A DNA stretch of 64,000 bases from the NCBI RefSeq assembly GCF_007655135.1, contig NC_045134.1:25382568-25446567 (forward strand), read 5' to 3'. The stretch comes from Punica granatum. Taxonomy: Eukaryota > Streptophyta > Magnoliopsida > Myrtales > Lythraceae. The notes below the pieces were generated by a model. That model was not told the origin of the DNA. It searched no databases and worked only from the letters and a program-made list of their open reading frames with translations. Below are positions 11,872 through 22,550 of the stretch, piece after piece (within the stretch, counting starts at the first letter, position 1; each line of letters opens with the position of its first letter). Both the position numbers and the translations under genes were made by a program.

Positions 11872-12675
11872 GTTTGGTTCACAGGAATCCGGGTTCCCTT
11901 CCCCATATATTCCATATAGAATACGAATTCCCTAATTTGGGAAACTACTTATTAGGAATAGGAATTCCAGGTCGAGCGGCTCATCAGGCATGGATGTTGA
12001 ATATACATTCATCACATGGACATATTAAATGACCATTCCCGATAGAACTCAAGAGCCTTGGAGAGCCTCGAGTAACTGCGAGCCTAGATCCTTGGCCAAC
12101 AAGGGCTGGAGATCCATAAGATGGTCGGCCTTGGGTGACCTTAGCTCAGGGGTCCCGAGCACAGGTTAGGCAAGCCCAAGGCTCGGAAAGCACCGAGCTA
12201 GAGGGAGAAGTTTTTTCTCTCTCTATGAGGCCTAGCCTGGGTTCGCCTAATCGAGGGATCCGATCCTTGGGCTAGATTCACGTTGCAAGGGCCAATCCAT
12301 CCGTGGGGCTCGCGAACCCTAATGCCTCCGAAACCATGGAACAATCGGGGTTTGACTGTGCAAATGCTACTATTCATCTTCTTCGCACAAATAGGAAGAT
12401 GAACAATGGCTTATTCTTTAAAAAATTAATTTCCTTATCTCTATTTTTATGTCAATATTAAAATAGGGGTAAATATGTCTTTTGATTTTGCAACATATTG
12501 TATTCCTCGTGTATTCCGGCCAACCAAGTATAAAATTTCAATTCTCAATTTCGTTTTTCCCTCCAACCAAACAAATACAATTTCATCAGAATTTTAACTT
12601 TATTTCCTCTCAATTTTAATCATTGTACATTCTATTATACATCAGTTCCATTCTGACGAACCAAATGTACTCTTA
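11872..12675. mobile_element. Non-autonomous element with GC-rich core
   Basis: The left end GGTATGTTTGGTTCACAGGAAT is answered by the inverted right end ATTCTGACGAACCAAATGTAC. Between the AT-rich ends is a GC-rich block (about 12040-12370) with AAGGCTCGGAAAGCACCGAGC-type sequence and no convincing open frame. It resembles the architecture of the elements at 26.3 and 48.2 kb. Confidence 0.5.
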
Positions 12676-13237
12676 CGGTTTTACCAAGCCAAACTGCAGG
12701 ACCAGCCCTGCGAGGTAGGATCCGAGCCCATTTTTCGGCTCGGCTGATTCCCTCTCAAGCCATTGGTTCACTGGCACATGAGTACAAAAGATCAGATGAC
12801 AAATCAAGCTATAACCAGGCAAATTCTGGGCCAGACCGATGCCCAGAAATGAACAAAGTCAGCCGGAACCTAATCACAACCTCTAGGATTGTCATAGATC
12901 CCTTCACATTCTACACGAGGCCACAAGAATCTGTCATTCGATCAAGGCGAGAAATCCATCCGAATGCTGAGGCATATGTTTGGACAAGGCGACTCATTTG
13001 ACAAATTTTCTCGCAAATATGGATTTAGACTAAACAAAACAGTCCAATCCAATTATATTTTTTTACTTCTTTTGTAACCGAACTTTGACATTGTATGAAA
13101 TGACAAACCAATCTGTGTAAAATCATCCCCAAAAATAAAAAAAGAAGGGTGTCAAATCTACCGCAGAAGATACTATCAAACGCTCCATCCACCAGATTTG
13201 TAAATGAGGAGAAACGCGAATTCAAGAAGACTCGTTA
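12676..13237. other. 3' flank of the AP-3 delta gene
   Basis: No separate gene is seen. The part nearest the stop at 13238 (about 12980-13237) probably holds the 3' untranslated region of the minus-strand AP-3 delta gene; it is T/A-rich when read on that strand. The polyadenylation site cannot be fixed. Confidence 0.4.
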
Positions 13238-16093
13238 CTACAACAGGAAGTCGGGGATTACCGGTGTTTGAGCGGACACATTCAGCGGCCCTTCTGCTCT
13301 TTGCCGTGTCTTTTTTCTCCCGTGCCTATGACTGCTCTTCTCCCTTGCCCTCTCACTCTTCCCATCCTTCTTGCCGTCAACCTGATCGGGATCCTTGTGC
13401 TTCCTCTCTTTACCATGAGACCGGTGCTTGCTCTTTCTCAAGCCCGACTTCTCCCTCCGAGGATCTTCTGGATCCTGCACGTTCTCCTTCGATCCTTGAG
13501 GAACATCACTGCTTACCTTCTCCTTACCTTTTCTTGACGATTTATCCATCAGATTCGTTTCTTGTAGAACATCCTGTATAACTCCCGATAGCAAATCATA
13601 CTTTGAGCTTGGCTTCTTCGAAGCAACAGAGAGGGTCACTTCTCCTTCATCCAATTTAACAACCACAGGCCTTGGCTTCGAATAATTTGGCTTCTTCTTC
13701 GGGGCAAGAGACTGAGCAGTGAGTCTCACGAAATCTTCAGTTTCATCCCGATCATTCTCTCCCGATCTCAAGTCATTTGCGAGTGGGTAATCATTCGATG
13801 CACTCGAAGGAAGATAGTACAAACCATGTCTCTTCCGATGCTCAATAAGTAGAGATGTGGACTCTCTCGATGGTTCGGAATCTTCCCCGTTTTGCAAATC
13901 GGAAGCAAGAGATTCTTCTATTCTCTCCCCATATCGTGGTGCAAAAAAGCTCGAGGTAGATGGTTGTATATCACCACAGATTGTATCCAACTCTTTGAGA
14001 TTCTCCTCAAGGACCAGACCTTCAGGTACTCGAACTCTATCCTGAGCCGTGACTGAGACGGGACCAAGCTCTTCACAGAAGGCATCATTCATTGATCTGA
14101 TCAATTTCGAGACTTCAGATTCCTCTTTGGCCAAGATTTCTTTCCTGGGGGATAACTGATCAGGAAATTCTTGCCTGATTAACTCGATGAGGCCGAGAAC
14201 ATTCTGTGCCCTCTCCAGTATTTCCACCTCAAGGCTTCCAAGCAATGGTTTCACAGCCAGTTCGATGAGATTCAAAAGATTGACAATAGATTCTCGAGTA
14301 AACCCATTCTTCTCAAAAGAATCAAATTTTGAATCCTCCCCGTTATTTTCCAGGGGAAGGTCCTCGTATGGATTATCATCTGAAATCCTCGGATTGAACA
14401 CATCATCTTGTGCAGGGGTTGGAAGATCGGAAGCTTCTTGTGTTTTCCCCTTAGACATAGATTCTGAAACAACTCCTTCCAAATTATCAGTAAATGGAAA
14501 CAATCCGCTGCTCTTATTTCGCAAGTAAGAATGTATGCAGAAAGTCAAAACCTTAAGAACCGACTGAAGATACACTGCTCTTATCAAAGGGGGCAACAGG
14601 CTCGTACGAGGTTGTAACAGTGCTTCCACAAGTTCGAATGGATTAGTCGAATACTCCACATATTCTCCACAAACCCATGCAGCAGCACATAATATTCTAT
14701 ACAAGAATGGATTCCCAAGCAACGCAGGATCAATAAGCAAGCTGCGGGCCATGCGAATGAGCTCGGGCCTTGCATCTCTGACTCTCATTCCAATGTCAAT
14801 AAGCTGATTCTCAATATCCTCGCCCTTTTGGCATTGGGGAATCCTCGACATCTCCCCGAGCAGTAGTACATACCAATCAAAATCCATCACCATTTCGTAA
14901 ACATTCCGGCTACAGGCTGATAAGATCGACCCAAGAATCACGTTACAAAACTCGGGATCGGACTTTAGCGCATAATTGAGCAAAACCCGCGAGATCTCAA
15001 CCACATTGCTCTCAGAAACCACCGCCATCACGAGACGTAGAGACTCAAACTTGATATTTGAGTCCGAATCACTCAGGGACTTAATCACAACCTCCTTATT
15101 CTCCAGAACCACCCACAAGTGTTTCGGGGCAACAATCGAGAGAGCATGTAAGCCGAGATACTTGAGGTTAGGATCCTCGTCCATCAACAGCTCCCGGATC
15201 TTCAAGACAGCGAGCTTCAGAGCGGACTCATACTCGCTCAAGCTACTAACCACTGTCCTAATACACTCAAACATCAATGACTTAGCTCCGGTCCTCCTCA
15301 TATGATCGCAAATTGGCTCCACAACTCTTTTCGCTAGCCTCGACTCCAGAGGAGCCAACTTCGCAAATATCTTCAAAACCTTAATTAGAACCCAATTGTT
15401 CTTCGAATCAACCAATACACGATAAAACTCTGGCGCTAGGGGCAAGTACGAGCGTGGATCCCGTGATGCAAGCTCACAGAAAACCCCAACAGCAGCAGAC
15501 AGGATTCGCGAATCAGGACTATCCAAATTCTCGACTAACCGCTTGAAACAGACCCGAACTGCATCTGGGTATTTCTCAAATACCCTTAAGATTACACCGA
15601 TAGCCTTTTTCCTAACAGAAACTTTGCTACTGCCCAACAACGTGAAGACCTCAGGAGTCAGGTCTCTAGCAAGATCAACAGTGGCGATGTTCGCTAAGCA
15701 ATCGAGAGCTAAACCAGCATCGAACTCGTTAACACTACCGAGATCTTTCCTAAGCTGATTGGTGATGAGCAGTAAAACAGGGGTGTGCTCATTGAAGGAC
15801 TGAGAGACGGCGACGTACCCAATTCTCTTCTGAGCAAAGCGAGGGGAGGACATGCACTCAATGCAGTGGAAAGCGGCCCAGGACATGTCGACGAAATGGA
15901 GGGGGCTGAGGTAGGAGAGCTTCTGGAGGGCAATGGATTTGGTCTGAAGATCGGTGGATTTGATCTCTTTCCGGATTTCCTCCATTGCCTTGGAGATGAA
16001 GGCGGACTCGCCGATCAGTTGCAGGCGGATTCCCTTGATGAGGTCCTCGAGGGTCCGCTGGAAGAGTGTCTCCATGATTGAAGGACCCGACAT
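13238..16093 (-). CDS. AP3D: AP-3 complex subunit delta (delta-adaptin)
   Basis: This is the large subunit of the AP-3 adaptor complex, which sorts cargo from Golgi or endosomes to the vacuole. One uninterrupted frame of 951 residues, close to the plant delta-adaptin length, starts at ATG 16093 (MSGPSIMETLF) and ends VIPDFLL, the tail I recall from plant delta-adaptins. The N-terminal alpha-solenoid covers about residues 1-600, with KRIGYVAVSQSF, LLITNQLRKDL, DLARDLTPEVFTLLGSS, VRKKAIGVILRVFEKYPDAV, NNWVLIKVLKIFAKLAPLE, DPNLKYLGLHALSIVAPKHL and DFDWYVLLLGEM. An acidic, variable hinge follows (about 600-780), then LLIEHRKRHGLYYLP, KPRPVVVKLDEGEVTL and a lysine-rich stretch (about 850-935). A second in-frame ATG six codons in could also serve. 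The gene is intronless, as is the Arabidopsis gene from memory. Confidence 0.95.
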   Translation of the reverse strand: MSGPSIMETLFQRTLEDLIKGIRLQLIGESAFISKAMEEIRKEIKSTDLQTKSIALQKLSYLSPLHFVDMSWAAFHCIECMSSPRFAQKRIGYVAVSQSFNEHTPVLLLITNQLRKDLGSVNEFDAGLALDCLANIATVDLARDLTPEVFTLLGSSKVSVRKKAIGVILRVFEKYPDAVRVCFKRLVENLDSPDSRILSAAVGVFCELASRDPRSYLPLAPEFYRVLVDSKNNWVLIKVLKIFAKLAPLESRLAKRVVEPICDHMRRTGAKSLMFECIRTVVSSLSEYESALKLAVLKIRELLMDEDPNLKYLGLHALSIVAPKHLWVVLENKEVVIKSLSDSDSNIKFESLRLVMAVVSESNVVEISRVLLNYALKSDPEFCNVILGSILSACSRNVYEMVMDFDWYVLLLGEMSRIPQCQKGEDIENQLIDIGMRVRDARPELIRMARSLLIDPALLGNPFLYRILCAAAWVCGEYVEYSTNPFELVEALLQPRTSLLPPLIRAVYLQSVLKVLTFCIHSYLRNKSSGLFPFTDNLEGVVSESMSKGKTQEASDLPTPAQDDVFNPRISDDNPYEDLPLENNGEDSKFDSFEKNGFTRESIVNLLNLIELAVKPLLGSLEVEILERAQNVLGLIELIRQEFPDQLSPRKEILAKEESEVSKLIRSMNDAFCEELGPVSVTAQDRVRVPEGLVLEENLKELDTICGDIQPSTSSFFAPRYGERIEESLASDLQNGEDSEPSRESTSLLIEHRKRHGLYYLPSSASNDYPLANDLRSGENDRDETEDFVRLTAQSLAPKKKPNYSKPRPVVVKLDEGEVTLSVASKKPSSKYDLLSGVIQDVLQETNLMDKSSRKGKEKVSSDVPQGSKENVQDPEDPRREKSGLRKSKHRSHGKERKHKDPDQVDGKKDGKSERAREKSSHRHGRKKTRQRAEGPLNVSAQTPVIPDFLL

Positions 16094-16259
16094 CGGAACC
16101 GAGGTTGTCGAGGAAATTGAGGATGTGGGTTTTCTTGATTTCAGAGGAATCGCTTCGGGGTTGGCATCAAGATTGAATCTTTACGGGAGGGGGAGCCGAT
16201 GTCGATGTCGGAGAAGGGGTCTCAGTCCATGCCGGAGATTGGATTTTGGGGGAAAATGT

Positions 16260-16800
16260 TCAGTGGGGGCAGAATCTTGGGGGGTGACGAAAGGGTATTC
16301 CAATTGGAAATTAATTGGATCATATGATGATATCATTATTTTTTTCCCTTAGGTCCGATAATTGCAAAATTATTCGAGAAAATTAGAGATTAATCTTTAT
16401 CTTTATTTTAAATTATTCTCACTTTATGTCAATTAAGCTTATTTAGGCCCAAAAAAGAGTCGATTCTTTACCATATAGTTTCTATTGTTTTTCTTTTTTT
16501 CTTTTCGAGTAGTCGAATTTGCATTTTAAATGATCGCGATGCATTTTGGTATGGAAAATTGTTGTTAGAAACACCATTTTCGGCTTCTATGTGGTCAAGT
16601 CGTTCTACATTTCCAACTAATCGACAATGTCGCCTATGCACGAATTGCAGTTCTTCTGTACTCTTGTTTTACGACACGAGTAAGTAATTGCTAGAAAATT
16701 CTCATCTACGTTGGTTTGAATCCTGCCAATTTGATCGGCTCAATTCATAGAAATAACAAAATAAAATTGTTTTTTGACAAAAAAATAAAATCGTAAAAAA
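16260..16800. other. Spacer between divergent AP-3 delta and CWF19L2 loci
   Basis: The AP-3 delta promoter and 5' leader should lie just above 16093 and read leftward. The segment is AT-rich; I identified no firm TATA box or other gene. Confidence 0.35.
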
Positions 16801-16824
16801 ATTATAGGAAAAGTATAAAGTAAT

Positions 16825-17190
16825 TAAAAAATACCTTGTGTGGCACAACTTTTGAATTTTGTGTTAAATCTGCACAGCTTTAAAAGTTTCTTAAAAATGT
16901 ACAACCTATCATTTTCATATTAAATATATCACTTTATAATTTTTTCATCAAAAACGATTTAGCTAACATGACATGTAAAGAGTGGATCTGATCGAACGTT
17001 TTGTTTGCCAAATAGGCGTGCGAAGTCAGCAAAACTGTCGATTTTTTAGGGGAAAAATCACGGCATGCCTCAGTTGACAAAAATATGAAAAAAAAAAATT
17101 GTGTTTTCTAGGTAACTTTCAAAGGTTATATGCTAAATTTGATACAAAGTTCAAACAACGTTCCACAAAAGGTTTTTCCCATAGAAAAAA
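16825..17190. mobile_element. Possible MITE upstream of the CWF19L2 locus
   Basis: The left end (ATACCTTGTGTGGCACAACTTTTG, then TTTTGTGTTAAAT) resembles the inverse of the right end (AACCTTTTGTGGAACGTTGTTTG, then CTTTGTATCAAAT on minus). The arms are imperfect, roughly 70 bases, and the element is about 365 bases with no coding sequence. Confidence 0.4.
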
Positions 17191-17738
17191 AAAAACAAAT
17201 AAAGATTATATATTAGAAAAAATTTAAAATCGGAGTCGGTTCTTGGATTTCGGATCCCTTCCCCGGTTCCCCGCTGGCCCGTGCTGCTCTTGTTCCACCT
17301 CCCATACCAAAGACGGAACTTTCCGCCTTTCCACCCTCCTCCGGCGACACGGCGGTGGCGGTCAAGCTTCTGCTCCCTTTATCCTCAGCTCAGAGTCTTG
17401 TCTTGGTTAGCCTCTCTCTCTCTCTCTCTCTGCGCATGTCCTTCCTCCGGTAGCCTTGTCTTCGTCTTAGAGTTCAGTAATTTTCCGGTAGCCTTCTGTT
17501 CGTCTTAAGAGTTCACTAATTTTACAAGGAGCGGATTGATTTCCCCTGCAAAAACTGGACCTTTGGCATCGATTTTCCCTCCCGAATCGCGTTTTCTTTA
17601 TTCCCTTATTTCTTGCATTGAATTGTGCTTGCAATGAAGCTATACATTCTGTTGACTCAAGCCCCCAAAGCTTTTGTACTCTGTTGCTTGCAGGGCATTA
17701 TTGACTTCACCATTTTTGGGAAAGCTCTAGGAAAAGAG

Positions 17739-20700
17739 ATGCTTTTCAGTATCAAGTTCATTCCCGGCGATCGGATAATGGTCGGGAGGACTCTATGTTT
17801 ACGTTATTCATCTTACTTGATAGCACTATCTATAAGAATCCTGAGGCTGAATCATTCGGTGCCCTGTTTCAGGAGCAAGGTCAAGGCTCAGATTCGGCGG
17901 AAAGATCTGGTGGTGGTAAAAAGGAAAACCGGGGTAAGTCGAAGAGAAGTGCCTGGTACAGTGATTCAGACAACGACGATGATGATAAGCTCGTAACAAT
18001 AGAGAAAGGGTCTAGGAAGAAGAAGTGGTACTCTTCTGAGGAGCACTCGTCGACAATGAGAGCAGTGATGGAAAAGACACAAGAAGGTGTAGAAAGAAGA
18101 AAGGTAGAAGGAGAAGTAGAAGCAGCAGGAAAGGCTATTCGTCTGAGGATTCTTCTGATCCTGAAGAATCTGGTGGTGGTAGGCGTCCTAGTAGGAGGGA
18201 AAAGCACTGAAAGAAGGATAGGAGTAGAAGGAGAAAGGAAAGTGGCTCAGATGATAATGGTTCTGAAGATGCGTTTGATGACCAGAAAATTGTTAGAAAA
18301 GAAATGGGATTAGAGTGGATGCTTAGACCCGATGACCGGAAAGACAAAAGGCCAGCTGTCAGCATTGATGATGCACCCCCCCGAGGCTCCAAAGGAAGAA
18401 TAGGTATTTCAGAAGCTTATGTTGCCTGATTTGTCCTTTGATTAAATCATTTGAATTTTGTAATATTCAGAGATAGATACAACCTTTAATATGGATATTT
18501 TGTTAGCTTGTTAATATGACATTTCAGGTTGCCCTTCACTGATTTTTATTTAGAGCTACCATTGCCTTAATTCTTACCAGAAATGAACTGGCTTGAATAC
18601 CTGGTCTGCCTGCGGTTACTTGGTGATAAGGGTTTAGTGGTATGCTTTTGTTGTTTAAAACCCCATAGGAAGTGAGCAACATAACGAAAAGAAAATATTG
18701 TTGTAGTACCACTGCACACTTTGGATCCCATGGAATAGATAGGAACTGCAGGACCTTAAGGGGCATAGTGCCATTCGTTTCATCTAAGAGGAAAAACGTC
18801 GACAGGGTATTTGTAGTTTGCTAGACATGATATTTCTTCTTTGCTGTCAACTATCAAAGGTTTTGTGTTTATCTTTTGTCTTGTAAATAGATTGACATTG
18901 CTTTTATGTCACTATAATGAACTATCTCTCGTTTTAGTTTTCCAAAAGAGGACTGAAAATAAAAGCCATGGGCTTAAGCTCCAGAAGAAATAATACTACT
19001 TTGCTTCTGCTTCGAATTTGAAATCTGCAATGAAATTAAACTGGATTGGCGTTCTTTAATTTGAACACCTTCCATCATGGCCATCTCTTTGTCAGCATTT
19101 TTTGGTTCTTCACTTATTCAACTTTTATTTAGTGTTTGTATAGAGAAGCATTTAGTGTGGCTGTAGTTTTTAGACCTGCTGGTTAAATACTATTTTATGA
19201 TCTGTGGACCACATTGAGACATGCTTGACTTTCTCTGTGATTGCAATTTATGTGTTCTTGTCTACTTTGATGTTGAGACAGTTGTGTGTTGAATATGTTC
19301 CGTTGTTGTTTACTCAGGTGGAGTAGGTTAACCCGAGGGAATTAAATCCCTACCTGAGGGACAATGGAAGCAGTTACCCTGAAGAAGCGGCGGATGGATC
19401 TGCTGGAGACCAGCTTTTGTCATCCTCAGTTGAAGAAGGTGGTGCAAGTTGGAGGCTGAAAGCCTTAAAGCGAGCTCAAGAACAGGCAGCTCGCGAGTGC
19501 CGTAAACTCGAAGAGGTGTTTATATTACTCCTGTTAATTTTCTTATATTCGTTATTATTTGGAAATTGTAATGAAGCTTCATGAGTTCCATTATGTAGGT
19601 TGTAGCTGAAAGATGGGGTTCTCTAGGTCAGCTAACTGTCTCCGTATCATCTCGCTCGGTGGCCCCACCTCGTGCCCATTTGTCTGCAATAAAGAGCAGG
19701 CAGAGAGCATTATCTTAGGAACAAAATACTGTTGGGAGGAGCAAAATGAAAATGATACCGAAAGGTAGCTAATTGTCCCTGTATAATCATGTTTTTACCT
19801 TATTTAGAGCTTTTTGATTACTCAAAGGGTGTTACTAACTAACTCACATAGTGCTCCACTTTAATTCTCAGGTTTCTCGAGAGTATTTAAAGGATGTCTC
19901 TATTCGTAATTCTCAAATGAGGAAGCGGAAAGTGGATAATACTTTATCAGGGGGTAAGCGGAAATTTCATGATGTGTCTGCCAAGGATGCAAGTTTGATC
20001 TCGGCTGCAGCTTCTAGTTTGAACAAGTTCTCCAATGATGGAAGCTTTATGGATGAGGCTCTCTGGGAGCAGAGAAATGATTCTACTGTGGCTGTTGCTT
20101 CTTCGATGTGTGAGGGAGAGCTTTCACAGCAATCATCTGAACCCAGCTTCGCAATTAGAGAAATTCTAAATGAGGGGTTGAGTGCAAATCAGTTAGCAGT
20201 GAAGGCCTTGCAGCTTTGCATGAAGGGAAAGCACGATGAAGCTCAGAAACTTATGGTACTCCATCATATCATTTTATAGTGGAGACTTTCTATTTACAAT
20301 ATATATTGTGCATATTCTCTTCATTCCTGGTATTTATATTTCATTAAAAAAGCATCATCTTTCTTTGTCTACCAGAATGAAGTGGAGAACCTTAAACTCA
20401 AGGAACGTGATGGTGGTGGAAATTAGTGCAAGCTGCAGGAAACACGAGCAGGTAATTGGTCTCCTCGGTTTTGGTATTTTTATCAATATTTTGTGTGCTT
20501 ATGTTATACTATGTCTTACATAGTTTTGGTCACCATCAGCTCACTTCTTTTGGTAAATTGAAGGCGCACTCTGCAGCAGAAATGTGAAAAGTCGATCACT
20601 TTTATCTTGTTCTTGTGGAGAATAACTTCAGCGGCACTGCATTAGCATTTCTTTCTTTTTCCTTTTATTATTTATTCTTCTGGTTGTATTTTTTTTCCCT

Positions 20701-22540
20701 CTTTTGTTGGTAGCCTGTAGGCTGTTTGGTGCTTACATGAACTTCTTCCCACCTTTTGCAGCCATATGTCATGAGAGTTCTCTTCACAGAGAAAGAAAGA
20801 TTATGATGCTGATATGTATCTAGCTCGAACAATAATGCAAAAAAGCAGTATAGCATCTCTGGCCAAGCAGAAGATGAGTACGGTTATGAGGTTGCTCCGA
20901 AGAAGAAGTCCCGACATAAGGGGACCAAAAGTAACAATAGGGCCGATCAGCCTAGTGCTCTTGGAAAAAGATTAACAACCCAGCAAGAACGTTTGCCTCT
21001 TCTGCTTCGAGAATCCCAACAGACCAAAGCACCTTGTTGTCTCGATTGCCAATTTTACATACTTGATGCTACCTCAGTGGGAACCTATCGTGCCTGGTCA
21101 TTGCTGTATAGTTACTGCACAGGTACAGTAAGTCTGTCCTGGTGTTTTTGAAACTTCAGTTCGATCAGTTGAACTGAGAACCACCTGTACAGTCTAAAGA
21201 ACCTTTAAGATCAGAATAGTTAAATAAGTGGATGAATCATCTCCTGGCATTTCCTGTGTACTCCGTCCGCCTGAAATGTGCCATACTTGTTATTCACTAG
21301 CGTTGTTGGTTATCTAACTTCTGAGAGGACTTTTAGGCGGAGGGAGGATATTATGAAATTGAACAGACCTCATAAGAGTCTCTTTAGATGGTAAAATAAA
21401 AAGATGTGCCTTGGCAGCAACATCCTGGCTTATTTTTGAGTATTTTTTGTTTTTTTCCTCTAAAAGTTCCTATCTTGGAGTCATGTTAATTATATTTTCT
21501 TCAAATTTTACAGCATGAATCATCCACGAGAACTGTAGACGACAATGTGTGGGACAAGATCAGAAATTTCAAGAAATGCCTCATAATGCTGTTTTGCAAA
21601 GCAAGATGAGGAAGTAGTCGTTCTAGAGACTGTGATGGGTTTGGCTCAACAACGCCGTCACTGTTTGGTGAAATGTGTTCCGCTACCAAGGGATGCAGCA
21701 AGGCAGGCTCCTTTGTACTTTAAAAAGGTAAAAGAAACAAGCTCCTCAAATTCGTATATGATATTCTGAAAACAGTTTTTCCTGCTCATCCTTTTCTCTC
21801 GTCTTGAGAGATGAAGAAAATGTTGTAAATATGTAGGAAGCTGCACTTACAAGACACTTTGTAGTCCAAGATGTCTCTGTGTTTTACAGTCTAACCAAGA
21901 TTGCCTTACTTTCATCATTTTTCAAGAAAAAAAAGAGTGAAAATATAAGATGGAACAGACAATGAATTGGTCTACCACCGGACATATCTGAACTGGCAGT
22001 CCAACCCTGACAAAGGAACTGATTTTGCTGATTTTGCTTTCAATCTGTCTTCGACAATAGAATTGTTGGCAATCTATGTTGTTCTTACTTGCTTTTGATA
22101 ATTTTTTGACTGTAATTCAACTAGCTAACAGGTTGCATTAAACCCTTGGTTGCACCCCTTAACCCATTTGTTGATTAGGCTTACTGCTTTTTCATGTGAT
22201 CCTTTTCAGGCTGTTGATAAAGCTGAGGATGAGTGGAGCCAACACAATCCCAAGAGAGTCATCGATACGAGCAGAAAGGTACTCCGGGCGTCCATCCCCA
22301 AGGACTTCCGCTACTTCCATGTGGAGTTTGGCATCATCAGAAGTTTTGTCCATGTGATCGATGACGAGAAGCAGTTCAAGAGCAGCCTTGGCCTTAACGT
22401 GATAAAGAGGCATGCTCCAACTCCCTGCGGAGGACATGTACCGCCGTAGGAGGGCAGAGTCCATTGAAACCCAGAGGCAGGCAGTTGCAAGTTTTGCTCG
22501 GGAATGGGAGCCATTTGATTGGACCAACCAACTGGACTAG
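17739..22540 (+). pseudogene. Broken CWF19-like protein 2 gene (introns retained)
   Basis: CWF19L2-type proteins are spliceosome-associated and carry C-terminal CwfJ domains. Nine exon-like blocks lie in the expected order: about 17739-17780 (MLFSIKFIPGDRI), 17873-18403 (SAERSGG, KRSAWYSDSD), 19318-19515 (NPYLRDNG, WRLKALKRAQEQAA), 19599-19764 (ERWGSLGQLTVSV), 19872-20255 (intact, AIREILNEGLSANQLAVKAL), 20376-20451, 20762-21122 (FENPNRPKHLVVSIANFTYL, in shifted frame), 21514-21727 (HESSTRTVDDNVWD, LAQQRRHC) and 22210-22540 (PKDFRYFHVEFG, EWEPFDWTNQLD, stop). Lesions are in-frame stops at 18208, 19324, 19716 and 20424, plus frameshifts near 18080, 20790, 20840, 20990, 21590 and 22405. Most splice sites survive, so this is a duplicated or dying gene rather than a retrocopy. 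Sequencing error could explain some but hardly all of the damage. Confidence 0.8.
21261..21347. mobile_element. Stowaway-like MITE remnant in a CWF19L2 intron
   Basis: CTCCGTCCGCCTGAAATGTG at the left and TTTTAGGCGGAGGGAG at the right are inverted and match the CTCCCTCCGTCC-type ends of Stowaway elements; a TA precedes the left end. At about 87 bases it is shorter than usual and probably internally deleted. Confidence 0.55.
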
Positions 22541-22550
22541 GTCGTATCAT

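Noticed and set aside
13204..13581. Plus-strand frame antisense to the 3' end of AP-3 delta
   Set aside because: It is the complement of the lysine-rich AP-3 delta tail; composition and position mark it as a shadow.
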